9,244 bases of DNA from an uncultured Eubacteriales bacterium (GTDB lineage Bacteria; Bacillota; Clostridia; Peptostreptococcales; Anaerovoracaceae), in contig CACYBO010000231.1 in the NCBI GenBank assembly GCA_902772685.1, positions 1-9,244 of the forward strand, written 5' to 3'. Every line of letters begins with the position of its first letter. Positions within the stretch are counted from its first letter, which is position 1. A program made the translations under genes and the position numbers. The notes under the pieces were generated by a model. That model saw only the letters and a program-made list of their open reading frames with translations, was not told the origin of the DNA and did not search any database. Below are positions 1 through 7,443 of the stretch, piece after piece.

Positions 1-573
1 AATAACATCTGTTGCGTCGACGATCGTGCAGCCTTCTGCTTTGAACAGCTCTCTCCACTGATCAAAAATCAGTGCGCTCGGACGATAGGAACCGAGTTCA
101 AGCCCAATCGTCATACCCGGCTTGATCCACCCTTCCTCCTTGAGGTTTTTGATGACGATTTCTTTATATCCTTCATCCTCAGTCGTGTAGATATAGGACT
201 TGCCGTACATATCAGCAGGAATGTCATAAATCAGTCTTGTATCAGTGGAGATGCTCGTAAGTTTCAGAGCGCCCTCCTCGTCAGGCAGATCAAAATGAAT
301 GAATCTGTCGTAATCGACGTGGATGGCTGTTCCTGCACCCATGGAGTCATACCACAGTTCCGGGGAGTTGACTCTGTGCCATACTACATTGTAGCCGCTA
401 ATGTAGAACATGCTTTCCGGAGCTGTTGCATACAGGAAATCGATGCCTTCCCGATCCATGATCTCACGGATTTTCGTCAATCTGTTTTTGTATTCCTCAA
501 TTGGAAACGCAACACTCATTTCACCGGCGCAGTTCTCTACGCCTGGTATATATTCAAATTTTCTTTCGCTCAT
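1..573 (-). CDS. M24 (creatinase/prolidase-like) hydrolase, N-terminal part, runs off left edge
   Basis: Only the first 191 codons are in the window; the reading frame is still open at base 1, so the catalytic C-terminal domain is not visible. The visible part is a creatinase/prolidase N-terminal domain. It shares with the two full M24 genes in the window the FPxxEYxNR motif at residue 23, then GIDFLY and PESMFYISG, and later LELGSYRP, which corresponds to MEMGSPRP and LELGCYRP in the paralogs. The ATG at 573 has a good ribosome site (GGAAGGAG at 580-587, 6 nt spacing). It aligns without gaps with the chosen starts of both paralogs. The gene starts 35 nt after the stop of the upstream M24 gene and is surely co-transcribed with it. 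It is a third, diverged paralog rather than a recent copy. Function beyond a C-N or peptide-bond hydrolase fold cannot be told; whether it keeps metal ligands is unknown here. Confidence 0.88.
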   Translation of the reverse strand, partial: MSERKFEYIPGVENCAGEMSVAFPIEEYKNRLTKIREIMDREGIDFLYATAPESMFYISGYNVVWHRVNSPELWYDSMGAGTAIHVDYDRFIHFDLPDEEGALKLTSISTDTRLIYDIPADMYGKSYIYTTEDEGYKEIVIKNLKEEGWIKPGMTIGLELGSYRPSALIFDQWRELFKAEGCTIVDATDVI

Positions 574-608
574 TTTATTCTCCTTCCTGTAATGGTTCTG
601 TGATGAGC

Positions 609-1919
609 TTACTCTGCTTCATATGCACCGCCGCCATCAGGGTCGATGATCTGGAGTTTCCAAGGTGTTGTGCCTAGAATCTTCGCCTCATCACGGGCGA
701 ACATCAGTGTATCTACAACGCCGAACCCGCATTCGAAATTCACGACCATTCCTTCTTCGAATCTGGCATCCTTCATATCGACAAATGAATCGTATACGAA
801 GTTGCCGCACCAATCCGGCGGGAATCCGATGCCGATTTCATATCCTCCAAGCCAGTACTGCTCTCCCCAGAATCCATTCTTCTTCATGAAGTCCCGGATC
901 TGATCCCAGAAGTCGTTGATATACATATTCGTTTCAATGATCTCTGCAACTTTATGCATGACCATGTCACCGCGTTTGCAGTCTTCCACAAGACTTCTTT
1001 CAGGTGTTCCGAAAGAATAGTTTCTGGCCTGATTGGAATGGTATCTGTTGTATACTCCGCACAGATCAACCCTGATCGGGTCGCCGCGCATGAGTTTTTT
1101 TCTTCCGGCCGGCGAGTGAACCCACCACGCCTTTCCTTTTCCGAATCCGACCTGATCCACAATTGCCATGCTTTCCCCGCCTGCTTCGTACATTGCGTCC
1201 GTATAAACGGATACGAATTCTCTCTCCGTCATGCCTTCATATGTTTCGTCCATAATCGCCTGATGACCAATATCGGCAAGTACAGTCGCTTTTTCAATGT
1301 AGTTGAGTTCCAGCGGTGATTTCCTTCCTCTCAGTTCCAGCAAGATGTCTGTTCCATCGACAACTTCTTTCGCGCCGGCGCTGACAAAACCGTCGGCGAG
1401 CATTTTTCCTGTTCGCCAGTTTGGTCTGGGACTTCCCATCTCCATTGCGACAGTCGTGTTGTTCAGCCACCCTTCTTCTTTGAGACCTTTGACGATCAAT
1501 TCCAGCGGAAGCTGACCTTCCTTCACGGAATCGATCTTTTTGCCGAACATATAGACGTCTCCCGGAACATCGGCTATGATTCTCACATCTCTGCTGCAGG
1601 TCGCTCCCATAATGGTCTGCGCCTCGTCGGGAATCGAAAAGTGAATGTAATCATCATGGTCAACATGGATAGCGATGCCCATGGCTTTGGTGCTGTCCCA
1701 GATCGGTGAGGAACTGAGCGCATACCAGTTCAGCCTGAGCCCGCTGATATAATACATACTCTCCGGAGCAGTCAGATAAAGAACATCGATGCCCTTCTCC
1801 TGCATCTTCTTTCTCGTTTTGTTCAGTCTGTTTCTGAATTCATACAGAGGAAACGGCAGTTCAATATCTTCCGATATAACGTCCAGATCCTCCATGATTT
1901 CAATTTTTGTATCCGACAT
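609..1919 (-). CDS. M24 family creatinase-like hydrolase (Xaa-Pro dipeptidase-like fold), paralog 2
   Basis: A 436-residue pita-bread-fold protein, a normal length for creatinase/prolidase relatives. Residues about 12-190 form the N-terminal domain (FPLYEFRNR at 23, PESMYYISG). The C-terminal catalytic domain begins near RKSPLELNYI at about 199. The conserved M24 histidine is present (H268 in WVHSPAGRKK). Of the five usual metal ligands (Asp, Asp, His, Glu, Glu), only D285 (VDLCG) and E396 (VNFE) are evident. The second Asp is N296, the His position falls in GGYEIGIGFPPDW (Y360), and the last Glu seems lost (GVVDT). This pattern recalls metal-independent creatinase and ectoine hydrolase (DoeA) more than true prolidases. 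The substrate is unknown. An in-frame ATG also exists at 1925, but it sits directly against the ribosome site; the ATG at 1919 is correctly spaced and aligns with the paralogs. It follows the NhaC-like gene by 31 nt and is likely in its operon. Cytoplasmic: no signal peptide is seen. Confidence 0.9.
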   Translation of the reverse strand: MSDTKIEIMEDLDVISEDIELPFPLYEFRNRLNKTRKKMQEKGIDVLYLTAPESMYYISGLRLNWYALSSSPIWDSTKAMGIAIHVDHDDYIHFSIPDEAQTIMGATCSRDVRIIADVPGDVYMFGKKIDSVKEGQLPLELIVKGLKEEGWLNNTTVAMEMGSPRPNWRTGKMLADGFVSAGAKEVVDGTDILLELRGRKSPLELNYIEKATVLADIGHQAIMDETYEGMTEREFVSVYTDAMYEAGGESMAIVDQVGFGKGKAWWVHSPAGRKKLMRGDPIRVDLCGVYNRYHSNQARNYSFGTPERSLVEDCKRGDMVMHKVAEIIETNMYINDFWDQIRDFMKKNGFWGEQYWLGGYEIGIGFPPDWCGNFVYDSFVDMKDARFEEGMVVNFECGFGVVDTLMFARDEAKILGTTPWKLQIIDPDGGGAYEAE

Positions 1920-1925
1920 AATCAT

Positions 1926-1931
1926 TCTCCT
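1926..1931 (-). promoter_or_regulatory. Ribosome binding site deciding the start of the second M24 gene
   Basis: AGGAGA on the minus strand. It leaves 6 nt to the ATG at 1919 but no gap to the in-frame ATG at 1925, so the downstream ATG is the more likely start. With that start, the FP..E motif falls at residue 23 in all three M24 paralogs of the window, which supports the choice. Confidence 0.65.
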
Positions 1932-1950
1932 GTTTTTTGCTGCACACTCA

Positions 1951-3312
1951 TCAGGCCATCATAAATCCTGTGATCAGGAATCCGATTGCAGCGGCTGCGC
2001 CGCCGATCAGTCCGTATGGCACCTGTGAGAAAGCGTGTTCAATATTGTTGATCTTCGCGCACATGGAAGCATAAACAGTGTAGTCGCAGTAGAAGCAGAT
2101 ATGTGCTCCAAATGCTTCACCGGAAAGAATCGCTGCGATAACAATTATTGGATTTGCGCCGATTGCTACACACATCGGAACAGCGATTGCCGCATATACT
2201 ACCGTGACGCCCCAGGTGCTTCCTGAAGTGAATGTCAGCAGGCAGCAAGCGATAAATGTGATTACAGGAAATGCAGAAGCGCTGAGATACGGTCCGCAAG
2301 TCTCGATAACATACTGCGGCAGTTCCATATCGGTTACGATGAACTTGAACATGTAGACGAAGAAACAGATGACGTACATTTCAACATTGTTTCTTACGCC
2401 CTGCATGCAGGTTTCCATCAGCGTCTTCCAGTTCGCTTTCTTAGTGACCAGCATAAGAATCGGCAGTGTCAGCATTGTTACCAGGAATCCGACGAATACT
2501 TCTGTTTTGATTGTGATAACGGTAATTTCAACCAGTCCGAAGATGAGTATTCCCAACCCAAGTTTGTCTACTTTACCGTCTTTTTCAACCTGCATCGGCG
2601 GATTCAGTTTTGCGGTTTCTTCTGAATAGAGAATGCCCTCATTTTGTGCTAATTCATAAGCCTTCTTCATCGGGCCGATCTTAGGAATTACGCCCATTGT
2701 GAAGAGGAAGCATACGATAAGAGCCGCAATTGCGTAGAAGTTAAACGGAATCGTCTTGACATAGATATCGAATCCGCTCCCAAGATACTTCAGCTCATCA
2801 AATTCACCGAACACGCCCTGGAAGAATACCGCCCATCCTGTGATCGGAATCAAGGAAGTGATCGTCGTGCTGGTGGAGTCGATAAAGTAAGCCAGCGATA
2901 CTCTAGGTATTTTCTGCTCATCGTAGAGCGGGCTGAGCTGACCAAGTACCGCCGACCGCAGCATATCTTCTACGAACAGAATCAGTGCCAGAAGCCATGA
3001 CCACAGATAAAGAGACCTTTCGGAATTGACCTTGTTCTGAGCCAGAGTCTTCAGTGCTTCCGGTCCGCCGCTCAATGCGAACATGGCGACTACCGGTCCA
3101 ATCATAGCCATCAGCCCGAGGATCCATACCGTTCCTTCATCGCACCCTGTAACATACATGTAATCTACAAAAGTGCTGATGCAGCCTGTCCCTCCTATGA
3201 TGATACAGCCTACAAGACATCCCACGATGAGTGATGATGTCGTTTTACGCGTCCAGATTGCTATTCCGAGCAGGAATATTACCGGGACAACGCCCAAAAA
3301 TCCGTATTCCAT
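1951..3312 (-). CDS. NhaC-like Na+/H+ antiporter family transporter
   Basis: A 453-residue, very hydrophobic inner-membrane protein with about 11-12 predicted membrane segments and a charged loop near residues 210-252. Family landmarks resemble NhaC-type carriers of the ion transporter superfamily: ILFVEDMLRSAV (111-122, like the LLFVGDYFNS region), LAYFIDSTSTTITSLIPITGW (about 140-160), TSGSTWGVTVVYAAIAVPM (362-380) and the SGEAFGAH...CDYT block (397-412). In NhaC proteins the last block usually reads FGDN/H.SPISDTT; here the first acidic residue is replaced (FGAH) and the SPIS part is CFYC. The true cargo may therefore differ from Na+/H+ exchange; NhaC relatives also exchange organic acids or amines (for example malate/lactate MleN). 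The start has a perfect AAAGGAGG ribosome site 5 nt upstream. The gene lies 30 nt after the amidohydrolase stop, inside the hydrolase operon, so exchange of the catabolic substrate or product is a reasonable guess. Confidence 0.85.
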   Translation of the reverse strand: MEYGFLGVVPVIFLLGIAIWTRKTTSSLIVGCLVGCIIIGGTGCISTFVDYMYVTGCDEGTVWILGLMAMIGPVVAMFALSGGPEALKTLAQNKVNSERSLYLWSWLLALILFVEDMLRSAVLGQLSPLYDEQKIPRVSLAYFIDSTSTTITSLIPITGWAVFFQGVFGEFDELKYLGSGFDIYVKTIPFNFYAIAALIVCFLFTMGVIPKIGPMKKAYELAQNEGILYSEETAKLNPPMQVEKDGKVDKLGLGILIFGLVEITVITIKTEVFVGFLVTMLTLPILMLVTKKANWKTLMETCMQGVRNNVEMYVICFFVYMFKFIVTDMELPQYVIETCGPYLSASAFPVITFIACCLLTFTSGSTWGVTVVYAAIAVPMCVAIGANPIIVIAAILSGEAFGAHICFYCDYTVYASMCAKINNIEHAFSQVPYGLIGGAAAAIGFLITGFMMA

Positions 3313-3342
3313 TCTTTCCTCCTTTCAAGTGAAAATGTATTG

Positions 3343-4947
3343 TTAAATGATTTCGCCATCCATAACTGTCATTACCACAGGTATGTCATGGATTTCATAT
3401 TGATTGACCCGGAAGATGTCTTTACCCAGGACCGTAAGGTCAGCGTACATACCCGGTCTGATCTGCCCGAGTTTTGACTCCATTCTCAGCGCGTACGCAG
3501 GACCCGCTGTATGGCCCCTGATCATATCCTCCAGTGAGAGTTTTTCGCTCTCGGGTTTCAGAACCGGAGCGTCCGGCTGCCCGAACATCTGCCTGGTCAC
3601 TCCCATCTCGATGGACCTTAGCGTTTCGATTCCATACTCATCACCCGGAAAATCGCTTCCGAAACTGAGTATTGCCCCGCCGTCAGCGATGCTCTTCATC
3701 AGAAATGTTCTGTCAGCCCTGTCACCCACAACTGTTCTCGGGTCCTCATCTCCATAGAACCAGGTTGCAGTCGAATTCGCGATAATGTTGTATTGGCCGA
3801 ACAGCTTCAGGTCTTCCTCCGCAACGTATTGGGTGTGGGCGTTTGTGATTCTCGTATCTTCATAGCCGGCCTCTCTGACTGCAATAGCGGCCATCAGGTT
3901 TTCATGATTCGCCCGGTCTCCGATTCCGTGAAGATGGATATCAAATCCGTTTTTTGCCGCCTCAACGCACAGGTCTCTGTACTCCTGTCCGTAAAACAGC
4001 GGTTGAATCACCTCATCGTCACCGATAAACGGTTCTATCATTGAGGCGCTTCTGCTTTCAATGGTCCCGTCATTGACGACTTTAAATGTCCTGACTCGAA
4101 CCATATCAGAGTCATATTTCCGGCGCAGTGCATTCAGGTGCTCATACCAACCGTTCAGATGGGATCGTTCTGTAATCTGGTTGCTCCCGAATATTCTCTG
4201 TTTCAGTGAGCCTTCAGCTATGCACCTGTCCAGGAGTTTACGCCCCTTCTCCTCCAGATAGCAGATGATTCCGCAATCCCCGATTGTCGTAATGCCGCAC
4301 CTGCTGAAGTGATCCAGGATGTCTTTGAGTTTCTCATAGGCTTCTTGTTCCACAAAAGGATCTATTGCCGTAATCACCTCAGTCAAAGGACCGCTCTCCA
4401 GTATGTGGCCTGTCGCATCACCGGATTCATCCCTTCTATAGAACTGAAAACCGGGAACAGGGTCCGGATGATCCCTATCGACTCCGGTAATTTCCAGCGC
4501 TTTTGAATTGACCCAGCCATCGTGTCCCCCGCACCCCATAAGCAAAATTGGTCTGTCGGGACAGATGGCATCCAGTTTTTCTTTGCGGGGACCTGTCATG
4601 CCGAATATCGTCTCATTGTGTCCTGCCCCAAAGAAACTGGTCTTCTCAGGATGTGCAGTCACATAGTCTCTGACGTTATCCAGAACATCCTCTTCTGTCA
4701 TTTCAAAAGTGTTGACGATCTGTGACTGCTGAAATGCCGAAGTGAAAGGATGCGCGTGTGCATCAAAAAAACCGGGAAGAATCATCCCCCCGTTTAAGTC
4801 GTTCTTTTCACCGCAAAACCCATTAAACTCAGAAAAATCCGAAGAATAACCAACACCGATGATCACGTTGCCATCAGTCACGACGTAATTTGCGGTATTT
4901 AATCCGTCCCCGGTGTACACAGAGGCGTTATAGAACAGTCTCTTCAT
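3343..4947 (-). CDS. YtcJ-like metal-dependent amidohydrolase (amidohydrolase family 3)
   Basis: A 534-residue cytoplasmic enzyme of the amidohydrolase superfamily, of usual YtcJ/NfdA-like length. The start of the barrel has the metal motif HAHP (H64, H66) after GGMILPGFFDA. Then follow GHDGWVNSKAL (H142; the family commonly has GHxxWVNS), FKVVNDGT (K289, D293, matching the family KxxxDG segment with the candidate metal-bridging lysine), HLHGIGDRANH (H340), NAHTQYV (H371) and LSFGSDFP (D432). The set of metal and catalytic positions looks complete, so it should be active. Characterised relatives hydrolyse N-substituted formamides, N-acyl amino acids or similar amides; the substrate here is not known. 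The last 60 residues form the usual beta-sandwich end (KLGQIRPGMYADLTVL). The start ATG is 9 nt from GGAGGAA (4957-4963). It lies 98 nt after the AEC transporter gene and 30 nt before the NhaC-like gene, so it is probably an operon enzyme acting with the M24 hydrolases. Confidence 0.9.
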   Translation of the reverse strand: MKRLFYNASVYTGDGLNTANYVVTDGNVIIGVGYSSDFSEFNGFCGEKNDLNGGMILPGFFDAHAHPFTSAFQQSQIVNTFEMTEEDVLDNVRDYVTAHPEKTSFFGAGHNETIFGMTGPRKEKLDAICPDRPILLMGCGGHDGWVNSKALEITGVDRDHPDPVPGFQFYRRDESGDATGHILESGPLTEVITAIDPFVEQEAYEKLKDILDHFSRCGITTIGDCGIICYLEEKGRKLLDRCIAEGSLKQRIFGSNQITERSHLNGWYEHLNALRRKYDSDMVRVRTFKVVNDGTIESRSASMIEPFIGDDEVIQPLFYGQEYRDLCVEAAKNGFDIHLHGIGDRANHENLMAAIAVREAGYEDTRITNAHTQYVAEEDLKLFGQYNIIANSTATWFYGDEDPRTVVGDRADRTFLMKSIADGGAILSFGSDFPGDEYGIETLRSIEMGVTRQMFGQPDAPVLKPESEKLSLEDMIRGHTAGPAYALRMESKLGQIRPGMYADLTVLGKDIFRVNQYEIHDIPVVMTVMDGEII

Positions 4948-4956
4948 CTTGCATTA

Positions 4957-5057
4957 TTCCTCCGCCAATTTAATTGTATGTGCTTTACCCGATATTTTTT
5001 CGCTCAAAGGCCCTACAATTTTGTCAGGATTATAATTAATTTGCTCTACGTTCCTAA
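4957..5057 (-). promoter_or_regulatory. Possible internal promoter and leader before the amidohydrolase gene
   Basis: This is the largest gap inside the operon. On the minus strand it has a perfect TATAAT (5034-5029) preceded, at 17 nt, by a weak -35 match TTAGGA (5057-5052) that overlaps the end of the AEC gene. The rest is AT-rich leader followed by the GGAGGAA ribosome site at 4963-4957. No convincing hairpin terminator is seen. The -10 could be chance in AT-rich DNA. Confidence 0.3.
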
Positions 5058-5987
5058 CAAATGAGTTATCAATAGAAACATAACCGGAATCGTCAGGATG
5101 CACACAAGCATCATCATGACTGTTCCCTGAGAAGCAACCTGGGAATTTCTGCCGAGCTTTGTCACCAGCACTCCTGTTGAGATTGCCGGCGGAAGCGCTG
5201 ACATCAGAATCACCACACTTTTCACCAGCGGATCCATAGGAATCCAAATGACAGCTGCGAATGTGGCTGCCGGCCAAACGAAATTCTTAAACGCACATGT
5301 CAGCATGAGATCTCTGTTGTGAACGATAGTCCTGAAATCGCTGCCGCACATGCTGATTCCAAGTGAAATCATAGCAAGCGGTATGGTAATATCACCGATC
5401 TGCTCCAGCGGCGTCATGATGATCCTAGGCAGTTCTTTATGAATGCACAGGAATACAAAACCCGCGACTGACGCTATGATGCACGGATTGATGATTGGAA
5501 GTATCTTTTCTCTTAACGAGCCTGAACTTTCAAAACCGTAGTTGATCAGAACGATACCATAAGAGTACAGGAAACAGTTGAAAACGATATTCCCCACTGC
5601 CATGAAATATAAACCGCGGTCGCCAAACGCCGCCTGCATCAGAGGAAAACCCATGAACGAGGCATTGATGGTCGCCATCAGAGCCATATACACTCCCGCA
5701 TCCCTGTTCCTTTTGATTCCGGATACTCCTGCAAGCAAGTGCGCAAGCACAGTTCCGGCAGCAAAAAACAGAACTGTGGCTGCCAGCATCTGAAATGTGG
5801 CAGTCACAGTATCTTTCGTCATATCCTGTTGTACAATTGCATCGAAAATGAGACATGGACTTCCTACAAGGATCACAAGACGAGCAATCACTGTATTGTA
5901 TTCTTTCGTAAATACACCTGTCTTACAGAGTACAAAGCCCAGGCCGATCATCATGTATATGATGATTATTCTTTCGATTACAGCCAT
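5046..5987 (-). CDS. AEC (auxin efflux carrier) family transporter
   Basis: A 313-residue membrane protein with roughly ten hydrophobic segments in the 5+5 arrangement of bacterial AEC permeases (relatives move malate, malonate or other organic anions). Landmarks are NASFMGFPLMQAAFG (108-122), PLEQIGDITIPLAMISLG (193-210) and ALPPAISTGVLVTKLG (264-279), all typical of the family. The open frame extends 29 codons further upstream, but that part lies inside the M24 gene and is not membrane-like. The ATG at 5987, followed by AVIERIIIIYMMIGLGF, begins the first helix. This start sits one base after the M24 stop codon (TGA-T-ATG), with only a weak GGAAG far upstream, so translation is probably coupled to the M24 gene. 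In context it would move the operon's substrate or acidic product; the actual cargo is unknown. Confidence 0.87.
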   Translation of the reverse strand: MAVIERIIIIYMMIGLGFVLCKTGVFTKEYNTVIARLVILVGSPCLIFDAIVQQDMTKDTVTATFQMLAATVLFFAAGTVLAHLLAGVSGIKRNRDAGVYMALMATINASFMGFPLMQAAFGDRGLYFMAVGNIVFNCFLYSYGIVLINYGFESSGSLREKILPIINPCIIASVAGFVFLCIHKELPRIIMTPLEQIGDITIPLAMISLGISMCGSDFRTIVHNRDLMLTCAFKNFVWPAATFAAVIWIPMDPLVKSVVILMSALPPAISTGVLVTKLGRNSQVASQGTVMMMLVCILTIPVMFLLITHLLGT

Positions 5988-5988
5988 A

Positions 5989-7302
5989 TCAGTACATTTC
6001 TTCCGCGTATTCCCAAGCGGCTCTTGTTTCAGGAACAACACACAGCTCGTATGATGTTCTTGACGGAAATTCAACAGAATCCTCCAGGAAAATAATCGGA
6101 TCGATCACACCAAATCCCGTCTCGAAGTTTACAGTCATTCCAGGCTCAAATATCTTATCGCCCATATCCAGGAAAGCATCATATACAAACTCACCGCACC
6201 AGTCAGGCGGAAATGCGATGCCCATCTCATATCCGCCCATAAAGGCCTGATCGTCCCAAAGACCCAGATCTTCATATACACGCACCATTTCCTTGAAGAA
6301 ATCGCGCACCATCATGCCGGGTTTGATGAGTTTTCTCACTTCCTCCATGATCACGGCGTTGCTGTTTCTGTATTCTTCAGCGTATTCTTCGGTCGGTTCT
6401 CCGATGTGATAAAACCTTCCTACATTGGCATGATATCTGTTGTAAACGCCCGACAGGTCTACTGCCACAGGCTCTCCGGGCATCATCACTCTTCTGCTGG
6501 CAGGCGGATGTCCCATCCAGACTTTTCCGATGCCGCTTCTTACCATCTGAACGATTCCCATCGCTTCTCCGCCGGCATCCATTGCAGCCTTTGTATGTAT
6601 TCCGACGACCTGAAGTTCTGTCATACCTCCATGAATTTCTGAAGCTATAGCCCTATGAGCGATATCTGCAATGGCAGCTGCCCGCCTGATGTAGTTCAGT
6701 TCCATTGGTGACTTGATATTTCTGACAGATGCCACGATATCGGTTCCGTCTGATACCGTACACCCTTCAGCAAGGAATTTCTCCTGAAGAGCCATGAACA
6801 CCCTGGCAGGAGGCCTGTAACAGCCCAGTTCAAGGCCCACCCTGCAATTGAGCCACTTCCTGTTTCTGAGATCCTTGACAATCAGATCAAGAACATCCTG
6901 TCCCGGGCCCGGTCCTTCAAATGTCCTGCCGTTTATAACTGTATTGTCAGTTTCTGCTTTAATAAACACTTCGTCCGCAAAAGCATGTGACTCCGTCAGT
7001 CTGAACTCATCAGCCATCTGAAATAGGAGTACATCTTCTGAATCCACATGAACAGCTACGCCCGGACCCTTGTTTACATCCCATAAACTCGAGCTGTTCG
7101 CTGCATACCATACCATATTCAGCCCTGTGACATAATACATGCTTTCAGGCGATGTCAGGTAGAGCATATCGATTCCGGATTCATACATTTTCTTACGAAT
7201 TTTATTGACTCTGTTCCTGTATTCCATCGGCGGAAACGGCAGTGTCACGCCTTCAGAAATAATATCCAGCTCCGGCTGTATGCCGAAATCTCTGTTTGCC
7301 AT
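5989..7302 (-). CDS. M24 family creatinase-like hydrolase, paralog 1 (first gene of the operon)
   Basis: A 437-residue protein, probably the first gene transcribed. The N-terminal domain (about 12-185) aligns without gaps with the second M24 gene; I count 40 identical residues over residues 12-71. The C-terminal catalytic domain starts near RNIKSPMELNYI (194). The conserved M24 histidine is H265 (WMGHPPASRR). Of the usual five metal ligands, D282 (VDLSG) and E394 (VNFE) remain. The second Asp is N293, the His position lies in GGYEMGIAFPPDW (Y358), and the last acidic ligand is not evident (GVIDP). It therefore probably works without a two-metal centre, as creatinase does; ectoine hydrolase (DoeA) is another relative with a similar GYxIG..YPPDW stretch. 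The reaction is likely hydrolysis of a C-N or amide bond in a small molecule; the substrate is unknown. A GTG at 7305 is also in frame, but ATG 7302 has better ribosome site spacing and agrees with the paralogs. Confidence 0.9.
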   Translation of the reverse strand: MANRDFGIQPELDIISEGVTLPFPPMEYRNRVNKIRKKMYESGIDMLYLTSPESMYYVTGLNMVWYAANSSSLWDVNKGPGVAVHVDSEDVLLFQMADEFRLTESHAFADEVFIKAETDNTVINGRTFEGPGPGQDVLDLIVKDLRNRKWLNCRVGLELGCYRPPARVFMALQEKFLAEGCTVSDGTDIVASVRNIKSPMELNYIRRAAAIADIAHRAIASEIHGGMTELQVVGIHTKAAMDAGGEAMGIVQMVRSGIGKVWMGHPPASRRVMMPGEPVAVDLSGVYNRYHANVGRFYHIGEPTEEYAEEYRNSNAVIMEEVRKLIKPGMMVRDFFKEMVRVYEDLGLWDDQAFMGGYEMGIAFPPDWCGEFVYDAFLDMGDKIFEPGMTVNFETGFGVIDPIIFLEDSVEFPSRTSYELCVVPETRAAWEYAEEMY

Positions 7303-7308
7303 CACATT

Positions 7309-7315
7309 ACCTCCT
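7309..7315 (-). promoter_or_regulatory. Strong ribosome binding site of the first operon gene
   Basis: AGGAGGT on the minus strand, 6 nt before ATG 7302 and 3 nt before the in-frame GTG at 7305. The spacing favours the ATG. An out-of-frame ATG at 7307-7305 lies too close to be used. Confidence 0.75.
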
Positions 7316-7341
7316 GTTGTATTTTTCTGTTCTGGTTGTTC

Positions 7342-7376
7342 AATTGTATAGTATCAATTCCCCGCCTTTCATTCAG
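7342..7376 (-). promoter_or_regulatory. Candidate promoter and operator facing the hydrolase operon
   Basis: On the minus strand the best -10 candidates are TACTAT (7353-7348) or the overlapping TATACA (7350-7345). No good -35 lies 17 nt upstream (CTGAAT at 7376-7371 is poor), which fits a promoter that needs an activator such as the divergent AraC protein. The same spot holds a short inverted repeat, AATTG (7342-7346) and CAATT (7355-7359), 8 nt apart, which could be an operator. All of this is inferred from sequence resemblance. Confidence 0.35.
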
Positions 7377-7415
7377 CACACTTTTTCGCTTATTCTTCTC
7401 ACAATTTTGCTGAAA

Positions 7416-7443
7416 GCCGAAATTGACCCGTTCGGTCAGCCGA
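7416..7443. repeat. Repeated GCCGA boxes around the regulator -35 (possible operator)
   Basis: GCCGA occurs at 7416-7420 and again at 7439-7443, 23 bp apart, about two helical turns, a spacing common for AraC-family half-sites. CCGAA (7417-7421) and TTCGG (7431-7435) also form an inverted repeat whose 9-nt centre includes the -35 box. TCGG (7432-7435) and CCGA (7440-7443) form a smaller one. A protein bound here could block the regulator's own promoter and help activate the divergent operon. The arms are only 5 bp, so chance is possible. Confidence 0.35.

Noticed and set aside
295..603. Plus-strand 102-codon open frame at the left end
   Set aside because: It is antisense to the partial M24 gene, whose frame, ribosome site and paralog match are all convincing.
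954..1319. Plus-strand 121-codon open frame inside the second M24 gene
   Set aside because: It is antisense to a clearly conserved gene, with no ribosome site and no recognisable protein features.
609..1919. DMSP lyase DddP as an alternative identity for the M24 proteins
   Set aside because: DddP is an M24-fold enzyme with a metal centre needing Asp, His and Glu ligands; the visible paralogs lack the second Asp and the His.
4954..5277. Minus-strand 107-codon open frame ending at the amidohydrolase ribosome site
   Set aside because: Most of it overlaps the AEC transporter gene in another frame, it lacks a ribosome site, and its Ser/Cys/His-rich product looks like a shadow translation.
5988..6074. 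Longer start for the AEC transporter (29 more codons)
   Set aside because: The extension lies entirely within the upstream M24 coding sequence and encodes a polar stretch unlike the family; the ATG at 5987 begins the first membrane helix.
5739..6095. Plus-strand 118-codon open frame across the AEC/M24 junction
   Set aside because: It is antisense to two conserved genes, and its product has no coherent domain features.
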